From assembly GCA_034620365.1 (NCBI GenBank), contig JAQGEQ010000186.1:1302001-1366000 (forward strand): DNA of 64,000 nucleotides, read 5' to 3'. The DNA is from Pegea sp. RAD2-039 (taxonomy: Eukaryota; Chordata; Thaliacea; Salpida; Salpidae). Within the stretch, counting starts at the first letter, position 1. Every line of letters starts with the position of its first letter. The position numbers and the translations under genes were made by a program. The notes beneath the pieces were generated by a model. The model had not been told where the DNA came from, made no database searches, and saw only the letters and a program-made list of their open reading frames with translations. Positions 1 through 15,000 of this stretch are shown piece by piece.

Positions 1-3000
1 CAAATTTATCTAAAGAGTTGCGTGTCAAGAAATTCCCGTTTATATTATTTTTAGAAGGTTTTTGTTTTATGTTTTAGCCGCACATATGCAATCACTTTGA
101 CCCATAGAAATATTTCATTAAAACTCAGCATTTAAACAATTGTAATCTAATTATTCACCTTTAGTGTTCGCTTTTAAATGCTAGAATATTGCAACATCTA
201 ACAAGATATAATCTTTTAAAAAATTGAAGGTCACTTTTCAAGATGCTTATAAAGTTTTGCTATTCAATAAAAGGGTTAATAGTATCAACTTAAAATTTAA
301 AATTAAGTGATTTGTTTTCTATTTTAATCTTACAACTATCATTTTTGTATCAATTTGTAGTATTGTAAACAATATTTAAGAAACTCAAAAAAATCATTAT
401 TTTATTTTCAGATTAAAATTATATAAGAAGAATTTTAGAGGTTGGTTAAAGTATCAACTCAACATAAAAAAGCGATAAGAAATATCTTACAAGACTTCAA
501 TAACGAAATGCGACATTTAAAAAACATTTAAAATTTCAAATGGAAAGATTCATTTGTCTTCTAATGTTAAACACAAAAAAAGATTTTGAATAGAATGAAA
601 AGGCATATTGTAAAATCCCTTGTGGATATATTGTATCTTTGAGGAGTCATAAGTTACCTTCATCCTCCAGTCTCTAGAGATAACTCTTGTAAAATGATTT
701 ATTAGTATAAGCCTGGTCCAATTAGGTCTGGTCCGAGCATTTTATAAATCTAAATTATGCATATGGTGAAAGACAAGAAAAAAAATGTAAGTTTAGTAGA
801 TGAAGAACTTTCAACCATTCTAGAATTACTCTGTAAGAAGTTTGAAATCTTTCTATATTATTATTTTATCTATCAAATTTCTGATGTTAAGCAAATGTAG
901 TTTATTTGTAATATCAGCTACCCAGGATTTTATCTGAAATTACGACTAAAAATGTAATAAAATCCGGTTAGACTGGTTAACCTCCAATGAAGAACAATCC
1001 ATGAAAATATTTGTCTTGTAGATAAGTCTTTCGGTTGTTAGTTGACAATTTAAAGATTACAGAAAAAGTAGGAACAGATGATTTATAGAAATTTGAAGAA
1101 ACAACCACTAATAGGTGACCTCGATTTTGTTGATACATTTTGCAAAGATTTTTATTTACTTTTATTTTAATTTGCACATTTGACTGAATGATTGTAAGAT
1201 TTTTTAAAATATTTTTTCCGTTTTCATTCAATCTTTTGAATAAAAAACTTTTCAATTTTTAATATAGATAGAACATACAGAAATATATGCATACGGAAAA
1301 AGATACATCAAATTTGTTACAAGAAACGTTTGTGATATCAAGCAGTGAATACTTAAAGAATTTGTCTACTTCAATAAAAATTATATTTATTTCCGTTTAA
1401 TTCACTTTAAACTATTTTTTGCTAATCATAATTAAACCATGCTCTACTTTCATGGATTGTTTTGAATATTTAAGTATTTTAAAATTGTTAATAAAGTAGA
1501 TTACGTAATTAAAAGCTTGCCTCTATCTAAAGTAAGAAAACCGATTTTTATTGGTGATATCAACAGTTCTGTAGTTAAATTATTTAATCCTTTGGTCAGT
1601 AGTAAAGTCAGAACAAATATCTTAATCCTAGAAGCTCATCTCTAAGCTCTTAGCTAGCTCTGTTGTTAATTGCTACTAAGCTATATTAATTCCGATATTT
1701 ATATTCTAGAGAATACTGTAACAATTTTCTTAATTAGCTGAAGAGTCCAATACTAATGTTGTAAGATATAATACACTGTTGGCAAATATTATTCGATTTT
1801 AAGACGTCAGTAATTGTACGGACTACGCTTTCAGTATGACAAGCTTTTAGCTGATTAGGCTAAAAAGTGACTCTTATAATCTGATAGATATTAATTATTT
1901 AATGAGAAATGTTGTTTTAGCTTCAAAAAAGTATTACATCAAATTTATCATTAGTATGCAGTCACTGTTGTCAAAATTAAAGATTGCTTAGGACTTTTTC
2001 TTGTGATGTTTGAGTTTTGACTTATTTCAGCAAATATCAAGAATGACTAATGAGGTCTCTTATATTTTACTTTTGCGAAAATTGTGTTCAAAAACAATGT
2101 TTCTTCTTCATTTTTTGACAAAGTATTTTGTGACCGTAAATGATTTGAACATGATTTCAATATTTGATGAAAAATGAAAAAACAAACATTGCTTAGTGTC
2201 ATTTAAAATCAATTTAAGAAAATTTTATAGTTGCTTTACAAATTTCCTATTAGCTTATGTAACTTCAATTTAAAAAGTAGTCTTCAAAACATGCTTTTAT
2301 GGATCATTAATAAACTTTTTTTATCTCTTATGTGTTCCAAAAAAATATGATTAAGAAACAGTAATCTTGATAGATTTGAGAAGCTTAGAGTCCCGCAAAT
2401 AATTTATTTTAGTTTTGTTTTGCATAAAACTTTTAAACTCAATAAAATTTACATCAATCTCATTAAAACACTTTACGAGTATTAAGATAAATTGGAAGAT
2501 TAAATATTTATTAAACAGCACTTTCTGTTTCAACATATTCGCTAAAAATAAATTTCAAAATTCTTTTTAAAGAAGCTTAAAAGTTTTTCAAAAGTGATTT
2601 ATGTTACAACTTCAATATTAAATTAACCAAATTATAAAGTCTAAACAAATTCAGCTAATTATTAAATGATAAAAAAAACATCAAAAGCTACTTTAACTTT
2701 ATTTGGTAAATTATAAACAAATATAATTATGATACAAAGATAATGGTTACATTGTTTTTTTTTCTTAAGTTTTTCTTAAATCTAATCTATAAGATAATGA
2801 CTGCCTAAATATTTCCAAAATACAAACAAAAAACTAATCTCAATGTAAAAACTCAACTACAGAAAAACTAAATTTTGCTCAACTAAACTTATACAATTTA
2901 CTACATCTTCTATTAAGTTACCAAGATAAAAATATAATCAGAAATAAAACTAATTAAACTTTACTTGCTTTTATAATTTCTTAGGGTGTCAATTAAATAG

Positions 3001-6000
3001 CTTTGCTTAAAAAACTATTTTACAAACTTCTCTATATTCCTATTTTACAACCTTTTTATTTAAGCAATACATTATATTTATCTTAAAGTTAGAAAAAAGA
3101 ATATATCGAAGAAAATAAACATTATTTAATATAAAAATTTTACAACAGATTCTTCTTAAATATTTCTTGATAAATGCTTGAAAATTTTCAATGTATATGT
3201 TTTTTCAACTCTTCTTAACAAAGCACCTGCCTAAATATTTTCTTCTAAAGTTCTGTTTTACTTGTTTGATGTAATTAGGCCAGTCATCAACCTCAAAAAT
3301 GTAATAGAGTAAATAATGTATTTAAAAAGAGTGTTTTGGATTAAAAGGTTAATTCTACTGAAGATGTTTATGTAACAAATCTTTTTAAACTTAAAACTAT
3401 AAAAACTTTTTATGTTTAATTGGATCGATTGTGAATTTTAGCTTTTAGCGCATCGTCCAAGTAGATAAAAAACTTTAGTACAAAGTATTAATAGATTAAG
3501 TTTGAATACAGAGTACTCAAAGTTTACTACAATGCCAGCTGGATTGATTATAAGCTTGGATCTGTAAAATGGTAATAACTTATTAAGAAGTTTTATTGTA
3601 TAAATTGGTTACAACACAAACAGCAACTACTAAATGCTGCACAAAAAGCAGTTTTTACCTATAGTATTCATTCCGCTATACTAATTTTACTATGTCCATT
3701 GTCATTTACATCTGTCATAGGGTCATTTTTGGGTGCCTTATCCAAATCTATCAAAACTTTTATCATTTACTTGGCAAGAAAAACAACATACACATCTGCT
3801 TTTTCCAAATAGATATTTCGTGAATTAGAGGGTGTCTAGAAAGCGTTGTTTGAGATAACTCTTTTGAGCACAAACTCGTAAAAAAATTAATTCAGAATTT
3901 GAATATCTTCCAACCATATCGTTGAGTTCATTAACATTTTCTGTTTAAAATACCTTTTAAGCTAATTATAAAAGTTTTGAATTATGTTTTGGGTAAATTT
4001 TACAGTTCAGAGATTTTTAAATTATTATTTAAGTAAATAGAAATATATTTTAATTGGATAAATAGATTGACTAATTTATTCAAAGGTTTGAAAAATTTTA
4101 AAGCTACAATTTTTCTCAAAACGTATTCAAAATTGAGGAAAACTGACTTATTTATGCAAAACTGAAGCTTGGTAAACATAACAATACAACTTTAAAGCTT
4201 TGGTTCATTAATTTAAGTGATTTTTATGAAACTTTTCTGAAGCTTTAATTAGTTCAAGATGTTATATTTTAGTAAATTATTAACTTTTTTCTGAATAAAA
4301 TGTATTTTTATTTTTCTCTAAAAAATTATGACCTCTTGTAGTGAGGAACCACAACTTTCAAATTGATGAAAGACATGAAACATTTTGATCAATAATGATA
4401 CTACCAGCTTCAAATTGATAAAAGCCTGAATTGATAAAATGTGAAAACTTTTTAGCATTATCAAATTATATTACTGAAGAGTTTTTATTATATCAACAGC
4501 TTGACTTGATTAAATAAACATTATTTGATGTTAAGGAATTAAAAAAATGTTTCAGTAGTTAGTGCTCAGAATTAACAAATAGTCAAAAGTAGAAAATAAT
4601 CAGAAAAGTGTTTACAGATTTTCTCAAAAACTTTATTTCACTGTTACAAGCACAAGCTTACAAATTTCAATGCTATAAACCTTGTTAGTTAGATTTTAAT
4701 TTATAAATCAAAGTTTACTTTCTTTCTTTTTTGCTTATGAAAGAGTTTATTTGTTAAATAAACACCATCCATATGCTTTTGAAAATGTTTATTTTTTCAA
4801 CATTTGTTTATAATCAAACAAACCTTTTTAAATCACCTATCTAGTTAGCAACTAATAAAATTAGGGTTTTACAAAGCGTAAGCTGAGTTTTAATTCCCAA
4901 AACGTACAAAAAAATGTGTTCCTTTAATACTACTATCTCTTTTGCTTACATTTGAAAGTTTTCTTCGTCGATAGAATTCTGTACAAGTAACAGATGGAAT
5001 TATTTGTTTTCAAATTATTATAGTTTATATTCTATAAATGTTTACTTGGTAAACAGAAGTCCATTTAATTTATTTATTCAAAACTTATTAAACTACAAAG
5101 TTTTTAATGAAAATTGATATAAATACATTACACATTAGCATGAACAAGTAGTTGAAGTAAATTGTTCTCTTCAAATTAAAAAGAAAACATACTATTTAAT
5201 ATCAGTTTTATCATCCAATTGACAAGTATCTTTCAAATCTCTCCAGTAACATTACTTGGTCATTCACAATTGTCTAAATAAAACACGTATAATCTTATGA
5301 ACAAACTGTATGCATAAGCAAACACAAAAACAACAAACTAATTACATTTTTTTTTATTTAAAGCTGTTATGTGATGTTTAAGGAATGTATTATTTGAACA
5401 AAAATGTTTTTGTTTATTGAATGTATTATCAAAGATATTAATCATACTTTCGAACCTGAAAAACAAACAAAATGACATAATTTAATAAATTCTAATTTAA
5501 TAAAAAATCTAATTAACAAACAAAGAAAAGTGAATTAACATGAAATAGATTGATGATTTTATAGGATATTAAGAAAGTGTTATCTTGTGAACTACTTTAT
5601 CACCTTTGAATGAAACAAAAATCTTCTGTTGTAGTGGTTTGATTGTTGTTACTAGTGAGTCCTTTCTTTAGACTTTTGAAAATTCATATTTGGAGTTTAT
5701 AAAATATTATTTAGGATATCATTCATTTGTAGTAAGCTAAATTGCTAATAAATATAATTAAACTATTCATTCAAAATTAGACAATGATTAGAAAATATTT
5801 TGCAAGTTTATTCTATTAAAAATTTATCAATTTAAGGGTGCGAAAATGTAAGGATTATTTGCATATAACTTAGATAAAACAGCTTGACTTTAAAAGCTGA
5901 TTTTTTAATGTTTTACTTCATTAAAAAGCTACATTAGGCTTTCTAACAAATTTCACCACCTGAATTTTTTGTGAAATAATTAAAAAAAACTGTTTATTTT

Positions 6001-9000
6001 ACAAGGATGTGAAACTAAGCTTCGATTTTGTTTCTTTAAAATCGTTCTGTTTCAATTTATATAAAAAAACGTAAACATAAATAAATTTTTATTTACTAAC
6101 TAAACAAGAATTTATGTTAATTGTCATTATGTTTAAATTATTTGCAAACAAAAACATTTTAATGTGTTTGAATTGCTTGTAAATCTTAAGCAAGCGTCGA
6201 GACATTAAGCTCATTACTTGATCTGATAAATCAACCAAAATGTTTAATATTTAATGTTTACTTTAGCGGTCATTGAAGACGTGGAGAAACCATCAAACCT
6301 TTTATGACATTTTAAAGTTATAATTGTTGATTCCAAAACATCATAAGGTTGCTAATAAACTAAAAAAATGTAAACAAAAGTCGAAGACGTTGGCCAGCTT
6401 ATACGCAAACAGGAAGCAAGATTATGCTAACATTTTACAGCACGAGCTTGATTTCATTTTACTAATCATTACAACGATGAAGAGAATAATCTTAATGACA
6501 TTTATTGCTGGCATAGCAAAGATCCAATTTAAAATTTCTATCTGTTTAAGTTGGTACTTGTATTTATTTTGAAATACATTCGAAGGTATCCACTTTTAGT
6601 AATGTATGAGTATCCTGCGCGCTTAAACGTGTGTTTGCGTCATCGGTTCTAGAACAGGTTACATTGGAAACCTTCTTCATAGCAAATTTTTTTCTTTCTC
6701 CTTGCTCATGAAACCCGAGCAATAACTTCCTACTGACAGACTCAAACGCTAAGTTGAGAAAAGATGTCGACACGTTGCGTAGATCTTCTTAGAGAAGATA
6801 GCAAACTCATATAGACTTGACTATCTTCATAAAGAGAATATTTGACTAATGGCTCATTCAATAATAGTGCTGGTTTATGATTGGTTGAGCTATGAGAATC
6901 ATAGTCTGATGAAGTAAACAAAGTGTTTTATATTGCCTCAGTGCTCTAGTTTAACTTTAGAATAATTATTTCAAAGGAATCTTTTAACGATTCATTAGAA
7001 AAATAAGCTTTCTGGTTTACTGGCTTTAAAAGCTGCTGTAGTAAAATAGTTTATTTGTAATTCAAAATATTGACCTTTAGTTGAAAAATGAACATTTAAA
7101 AGTAATTTTAAGAGGATGGAATGAAAATTTATTCTTCAAGCAAACATAGTATGACTGATACTGATAAATACTGGATGAAAAGTTAATGTTTCCAAGCCAT
7201 AAAATTGAAAAATACAACAAATTTATATTGTAATAATACTAAGCTTAAATAATATAACGTGGAATTATTATTAGATTAATAAACTCTATTTTTTGAACTA
7301 TATAAGCTGACTAGAATTTTTTCTACTTCTTACAATTGTAGAAGAGAGATTGTTTGAGAGAGATAAAAAAAAGAGAAAAAAAATGACTTAAAGGTACTAA
7401 TATTTGAATTGAGTAAGAGTAATAGTTTTTGTATGCCTGACATTAGTAATTACCAAATAAAAGCTCTATATTCCATTTATATTTATTGTTTCTTTGAATA
7501 TTGAATAGTTTATCTGTAAACTTTATACATTAAGATTGTTAATTTTTAAGTAAAACCAGTTTTTTTGTAGAGTTGATTATGAAATAAATTGTAAAATGCT
7601 TGAAAGAGTTTTTGAGCAGTTGAAGTTTGTGAAGTACTTGTTTGGACACTTACATTGCATATGAAGGGTTACAAAGCTTTTATAATACTGAATAAAGATT
7701 AAGTTCTTATTTTTTAGATTATGAAAGTAATAAAATCATGTAAGTGTTGAGTTTCTTTTCGTTTAATCATGATTACAACTGACAGCTTAAATTTTTTTTT
7801 CTGAGAATTTTTATGAATTTTAGTTTTGATTTCTTTAATTTTATGGAATCTCTAAGGTGCAAATAATAATTGAATCATATTTTTACCTCTAATATGAACG
7901 TATATTTAGAGCAAACATATGTTTGGAAACTAAAAAGCATCTAAAAACAACCAACAGTTGGTTAGACAAAGTGCAACGGCTATAATCACAGGAAAAATAT
8001 TTCAAGAATACTAATTGTTGTAATTTAATTAAACATTGTCATATTGAACCATTTGTTACTAAAACGAAGTAAAATAAGTGTAACGACAATTGCTGTTATG
8101 TCTAGTTGACCTGTTTAATATGACATCATTTCAGTCAATTAAATTGCATAAATTCTTAAACTTTACTGATTAACTAAAAGCCTTAAGCATCTTAAGTAAA
8201 TTTTATCATCTCTGGTCTGAATACAAACCTGTGAATTGTTTTAAATTCATTTTTAATCCTAATGATTGAGTTAAATAGAATTGAAGATAATATATTCGTG
8301 AACTTGATACTAGTTTTGATCTTATTGTTCGATCGAAAGAATTTTAACAATTTAGAAAATATGAAATTGATAGTATGAAAGAGAGAATTGTTGATATATG
8401 TAACATCTGTATCGTTTGTTGGAAATATTTACAATAAATTTTTATATATCAGATGATTTGAATGACGTGACCAGTCAGTGTAGAATGACGTATACAATGA
8501 GAGATGGTACCTCGTGGAAACGGTTTAAAAAATAATAATAAATTTCATATATAAATGCCAAAGTTTGTTTTAAATATGATATACAAACTTTTTTCTAGTT
8601 TCTACTTTTTTTAAATTTCTACAAACTAATTAATTGTTCAATTATTGAAAGACTTCGACGACAGGAACTATAAAACTTTATTTTCTATTTTACATTTCCA
8701 TCTATAAATTCTTAAGCTTTTCACTTTTTATTGTTTTTTTTATTAGTTATTTATATCTAAGTAGAATTCCTTTACTTCTAGATACATACAACTTAAAATT
8801 ATATTCAAATGTTTTAAAGTTTTATTTAAGTTTCAATAAAATTAGCGACAATTTCAGTTTCATAAGTAATAACCGATGATGAATTGTAAAAATTAGGAAA
8901 AACATTCTAAACTTTGAATAGGAGAAACAAGTTTAAACCCAGTTGTAAGGAAGCAATTGCATTTAAAGGCAATTCTCCTTAATGTAGATCTTTCAAAATC

Positions 9001-12000
9001 ACCGATGCGGAACCGCAAAAGCTGCTCAAATTGAAAATGTTGATATCAGAGAAACTTGTACTTTGTTTCAATACTGCAAACAGCCACTTTAGTTTTCTGA
9101 TTTTGTCTAATGTTTTAATCTGAGTATTGAAATTTTACTTTTCAGCCAGCAAAGTCGTGCTGTTGTTATATACACTTTGGTACGCTTTAATATGTGCTTT
9201 GTGATCTCCACTAAGAACAACTTTTCAACCAAAGTCATTTCATTTATTCAAAGGCAAGCTAGAAACTAAACAAATGAAATGCCGTCAAATAACAGTTAAT
9301 AAATCATAAATTCTTTTAATTTTATCACGAAATTTTTTTTGACAGAAAAACTTACTTAAAAGAGTTTTATTGAGTTACTTGGACATATTTACTTTAGTTT
9401 ATTTGTCTAATTTTTTACAAGTATGTTATTTGGATTTATTGTCTTTCTGTATTTAATAATCAGTAAAAATTACTTTTGATTGCACATTAAAGTCAAAATA
9501 GAATTACATTCTGTGTTTGTTGATGTATCTTCTTTATAATTAAAAAGATTATCAACTCCTTGTAAATATTCTAATTTAATAAACTTTATTTTCAATTAAA
9601 CATGTTAGAAGTAAAAGACATTTTTCTCATTCAACTCTTTTTATTGTTTATCTTTTTATCATATTAGAAAAGCTTGTGGATCTGTTCTAAAAAGTTCTTT
9701 TTCGGTTTGTTAAACAGATTAAAAAACCTTAAACACATTTTTAAATGCAGTTTTGCTTATGTAGTATGTAAATGTTTTGAGCAAACAATTAAATATGGTT
9801 CTTGTTGAAAACATTCTAAAGAATTATTAAATTTTTAGCGGAAAACCACTGTATAGTGTTGTGTAGAAACTTTGTTAAGTAAAAATAAGGTAGTAATTCT
9901 TTTACAGAAAACTTTACTACAAACAAGGCTACTCAACAAAGTTGCTGTGTGTGTAAGTAACGTTTCCGCTTTATCAGATCATATCATCTGTTTGTATCTA
10001 ATTTACTAACTTATAACGCAGTTTTTAGTGAACCTATCAAGTTTCTGGTTATATTTTTCAAGTAAACACTTTTTACCATTAACATTTTTTAAACTTTTTT
10101 GGAATTTTACTGAAAGTCATATAAGAAAATGATAATCTTTCATAAAAGAATATTTTCTCAAAGATTATTTTATTTAGTGATTGAACCCAGTTTAACTTTT
10201 GTAATGATGAAAAACAAAATTGATTTCTTTGAAGAAATATTATTTAAAAAATTTAAAGAAATTGTGAAAAATGAAGAAATCAGTGGTTTAAAAATTCAAT
10301 GACTAATTCGAAACAGGACTGGCGGTTTAACATGATATTAATAGCCACTTAAGAAAACTACTTTATACTTGAAGCCTTACGTCGATAGTAAAAGCAAATA
10401 TGCACTTGTCAGCCACATACAAAATACATTCATAACCACATTATTTTCTAGTGGTAAGCTAGAAAAATATAACAAAAATCTATTAAGTAGATAACATTTT
10501 TAAAAGTCTTTAAGAATAATATTTTGAATTTTGAATTTCAGAAGTTTTATAAAATTTCTTAACACTTTTACCACTTAATTTCATGTTCTGCTTAAAAGAA
10601 AGAATGTTTTACACCACTACATTTTTTAAATAGCAAAACATTGTTGCCATGTTAGAGGCCATACTTGTTGATAGTGTATCAAGTGTTTATTACATATGAT
10701 AAAGACATATTATCAGATGCATATTTAAAGGTTTAAACTCTTAATATCTTTTTGAAAATAATTTGTGGTTCTGGTTTTCAGTCATTATCATATGAAATTG
10801 AAAATTTATTTATGTTTACTAAGCTGTTAGTAATTTATTGTACAAAAGTTAAAAAAGGTTTTCAATACTAAATAAAGATTGAAAAACACAAGAAGAAGAT
10901 TTATTTTTTAAAAATTGTTTTTATCCAGTTTTTAGATTTCTAAAAGTTCTTTCGTTTTATTTGATTCAACAGGAAACCTTTGCTACTAAATTTCTATATC
11001 AAATTTGTTATACAAAAGAGGTTAAACTATCAAATAAAAAAGTAAATAAGTTAAATTGTACAAAAAAGCAGACTTGCTTAATTAAATTTGTAGATATTTT
11101 TATAGCAGAAGATTTTATTTCGAATGTTTCATAACTTCACCTAACATATCACAAGCTTTTAAATAGCTCTCTAATTTTAATGTAAAAAGGCCTTTAAATA
11201 CTAAAGAAAAAGATTAATTCTATAAAATAAAACTTAAAATACCAGAATCTGCTTAAATAAATAAGTTGTCTCAATTTAAACCAGAAATTTGACAAAAATC
11301 TAAAAGATATATGATCACATTTCAAAAAATTTTATAAAATATTCTTTGTTACATTGGACCTACAAGCCAAATACTGCAGACAAAAGATTTCAGGCGAACC
11401 TGGAAATCGGTATAAACCAAACATAAGAAATATTATTTTTAAGAATGTATTGAAGCACTATCGTTTTTCATTTTAGTCAATATGTTTTGCCTCCAGGTAC
11501 AAATTATAAATAATTTAAGTTTTTCAGACACTAAAATCATCTTCAGTAGTTTAAGGTAACCATTGTTGCACTATTTGAAGTTGATCATAAAAGATGATAG
11601 TAGCTCTTTATATGTGTAAAGAACCAGAAAGCGTTTTGAATATTTTCAAACTTTGCAATTTTTTATCAAGTTTTTTTTTACCTTTATGAAAAAGTTCTAG
11701 ACAATTAAATGAAAATTATTTATATATTGATTTTTTATTTTGTGCTTATTTAATTTTAAGCATTTATTTGAGATGTTTTTTATTTGTGAAATTGTGAGTT
11801 TGTTTATGAGTAGCATCTTTTGTATAATTACTTAGATTTTGTATTTATTTAGGTTTTCTTACAATAGTCACAGATTCAGTTGATGACGATGTAACTGTCT
11901 AGTATCAGGTTAGTTTTTAAATGTTTAAGTGTTGATTGATTTCCTTTTTACTTTCCAAACTTTAATAGTGTCATTACGATGGTCTGAATTTTCTCGAAGT

Positions 12001-15000
12001 TCTAAGTTTCTTATACAGCCTTTTGAATAACAACAACATATTTGTCCATATCAAAATAGACTGGATCAATTAGTGGAGGTTACAAAGAGTTTTACTAAAA
12101 AACGAATAACTTTATAGAAACATCAGCAATTTGATTTGATTATGTAAATTGATTTAATATTTAAATGCAGTTTGAAATTAATTTTATTCTCAGTAAAGTT
12201 GAAAAAAGATATCTTACTTTTGGTTTTTGACCTTTATTTTAATGCGAGACAAATAGTTTTCATTTATTTTTGAAACCTTTTATTTTGAAACTCAAAAATA
12301 CATGCATACAAAAAACTATTTTCACTTGATGTAAAATATGTTGAGGAGCCTACAGAAAACATTTAATTATTTATTCTCATGGAAAGGCTAACTATTTTCT
12401 TTTAATTTCTCATAATCTATAGATGAACTGAGATATTTCTAAAGTAATTTATCTTAATAGTCCTTTATTTATCACTCCAACTATAGCTACAGTATTGTTT
12501 CAATTTAAGGCGATTGTTTTAAGACTGCATCATTTTATATAACGTAGTAATACATCTTTCACATGACTTTAATGTTGCTGAATTACAATTTTTTGAAATC
12601 TCTTAACTAAACTAACTTTCTTTAAAAAATTGTAAAAACATTTTCTAATAAAAATTCATGTAAAGCAAAAGTTGTTGATATATAGAATAACACCGAAATA
12701 CTAAAACTGAAATTAATTATATTGTCTGATTGAACATTTGATTAATCATTATTGCAAGCAAATTAAAGTATACTGCTGGATATTAGAAACATTTTGTGCA
12801 AATTATTTAGAAGGTTATTCTTGAAAAATTGGTTTAGAAATGATGTCTTCAGTTTAATAAATATAATATTTTTAGTTACCTAACAAATAACTTTTTCAAA
12901 TATTTTATAAACTTACTCTTCCATAAGGAAAGTAAATTTAAAAATATTTACCTTAAGAGGCACTAGATAACAACCAAATTTATCTTAAATTTAATTAAAA
13001 GCTGTAAAAACGATTTTAACAGTTTTTCGTTTATTAAACCTGTTAATTACTAGTGCTTAAATTTCAATTTGAAGTTTTTAATTATAATTTCTAGCATTTT
13101 GATGAAATATATTACAATTAACTTCATCACACAAAAGCTTTTAGCTATAATTTAATTAATTCGATTTCGCAAATTTGTAACTCTTCTAAAAGCAAAATTT
13201 AAAAAGATTTTTATAATTTTTGTCTAGTGTGGTTTGTATAAAAATCTTATTTAATAAAGATTGAATTTCTGAAGTAAATTTTGGAGTTCTTGACAGCTGC
13301 AAAAGTGTAAAGTGAGTAGAAAAAAAGTGAGAAAAGTAATTTCATTAGACTTTTGTAGTTAAAGTTAAACATTTCGTTGATGTTATTTATAAGAATATTA
13401 ATCGAGTACTTTCCACATTTTAAAAATGTTATATAAGAACTTATATAATGCAGAAAATCAATAGATGATTTTATTATTTTTATTTATACTATTCCTGAAC
13501 ATTAAGCTAAAGCTAATAAAGTTTGTGAGCGGTTGCATTTTTAAACTTCTACTGTTTTTATATTGTAGAATTTACACAAGACAAAGTTTATTTGATAAAT
13601 AAAAACATTTTAGTAATAAAGCTTTGGAATTAAAGTAAACAAATTTGAGTATATAGTAACAAGACAATCACTTCAAATATTAATTGAAACTATATAGTTG
13701 AAGCAGGTTTTAGAGCTATATTTTTGTTGTTTTATCGAAATGTTATCTGCTCACTTTTTACTAATATACGTTAAAAAGTAAGATTCAAACCACTTTCCAA
13801 ACAGGTATAGAAAGATCGATAAGCACAACATGTATTAGTTTAATGTTTCAAAAAAGTGTATTCAAAAATCAGTTTCTAATTCTAGTCTCTGACACAATTG
13901 TAATTATGGATAAAAATAATAAAAATGATAAACTCCTTAAATTATTGTTCTTTTTACGTTAAACAATCATCAAAACCCACTTCTAGTTTATTGTTTAGGA
14001 TATTAAGTCAACTATATTCTTTGTTGGATTTCTCATTTTTAGATTAATTATAGTGTTAACTAGAGTATCTAAGCTTAGCATCTTTGGTATCAAAATAATT
14101 TTACAAAAAAAGCAACAAGATCATATGACTTTTAGGAGCAGGTGAAATAAATCAATAATGAAAATTCAAGCCAAATACTTCTGTAGTTTTTCATCTTACA
14201 TTGGTGTATTTTAAATGGACTATAATCCAATTTCTCTTTTTGCATCCATTTAATAATTAAGTAGATTCTATAAGGTAAATAAATAGGATTTTAGCTGTAT
14301 CTGTTTAAAAAAGAAACTAATCATGCAGTATTTGTCAGAAAAATACTCCTAAAGTAAGAAATAATTAATATTAAATCTAGTTCTATATGAAAAGAAAGTG
14401 AAAAAAAAATAAATTAGTTTTATTGTGTACCTCTAACTTTCAATTATTAATCATCTATTTAGAATAAATCTATTTTTAAAACAAGTTTACACCAATTTAA
14501 TTAAAACTTTTCTTATAAGCTTATTGTAAGCTCGTGTTTAGACTTGAACGTAGCAGAAAAACACTTCAGTTTATCTTTTCTAATTGTAAGTTTTACACTA
14601 AATTTTGTATTTATATAAATGAAGCTGACATGAAAGTAAAAAAAAAAACTTTTTAAACCCAATCAAAATTTCTAACTTTATACAGATAAAACTCTTCAAA
14701 CCGTTTAAAGTCGATATATGACTAATATTGTATCGCCTATTCATGCTTACAGTTTGAATAAACTAATTATAAAATGTAGAAGAATAATTTTTATATTATA
14801 ACTTCTCGTTTAAGCCACTGGATTAATTTCTGCAGTAATTCCAACAATATTATTTCTCGCTTTTAAAATTTAAAGTTTAGATTTGTTAAAAGGTTTACTT
14901 ATCACAAAGTTGAAACTCATATTCAAAATAAGATTCAGTCAAGATATTTAATTGAAAATTTGTACTTTTATAGAAAGCTTATAAACTAAAATATAATTTC

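Noticed and set aside
6324-6773. Overlapping ORFs of 82 (+) and 69 (-) codons in a GC-richer patch.
   Set aside because: No recognisable motifs, no splice context, and both strands are open over a similar range, as in non-coding DNA.
11860-11905. Possible small terminal exon on + (FLTIVTDSVDDDVTV then stop) after a TTATTTAG acceptor.
   Set aside because: Too short, no partner exon in phase, no poly(A) signal close by; can arise by chance.
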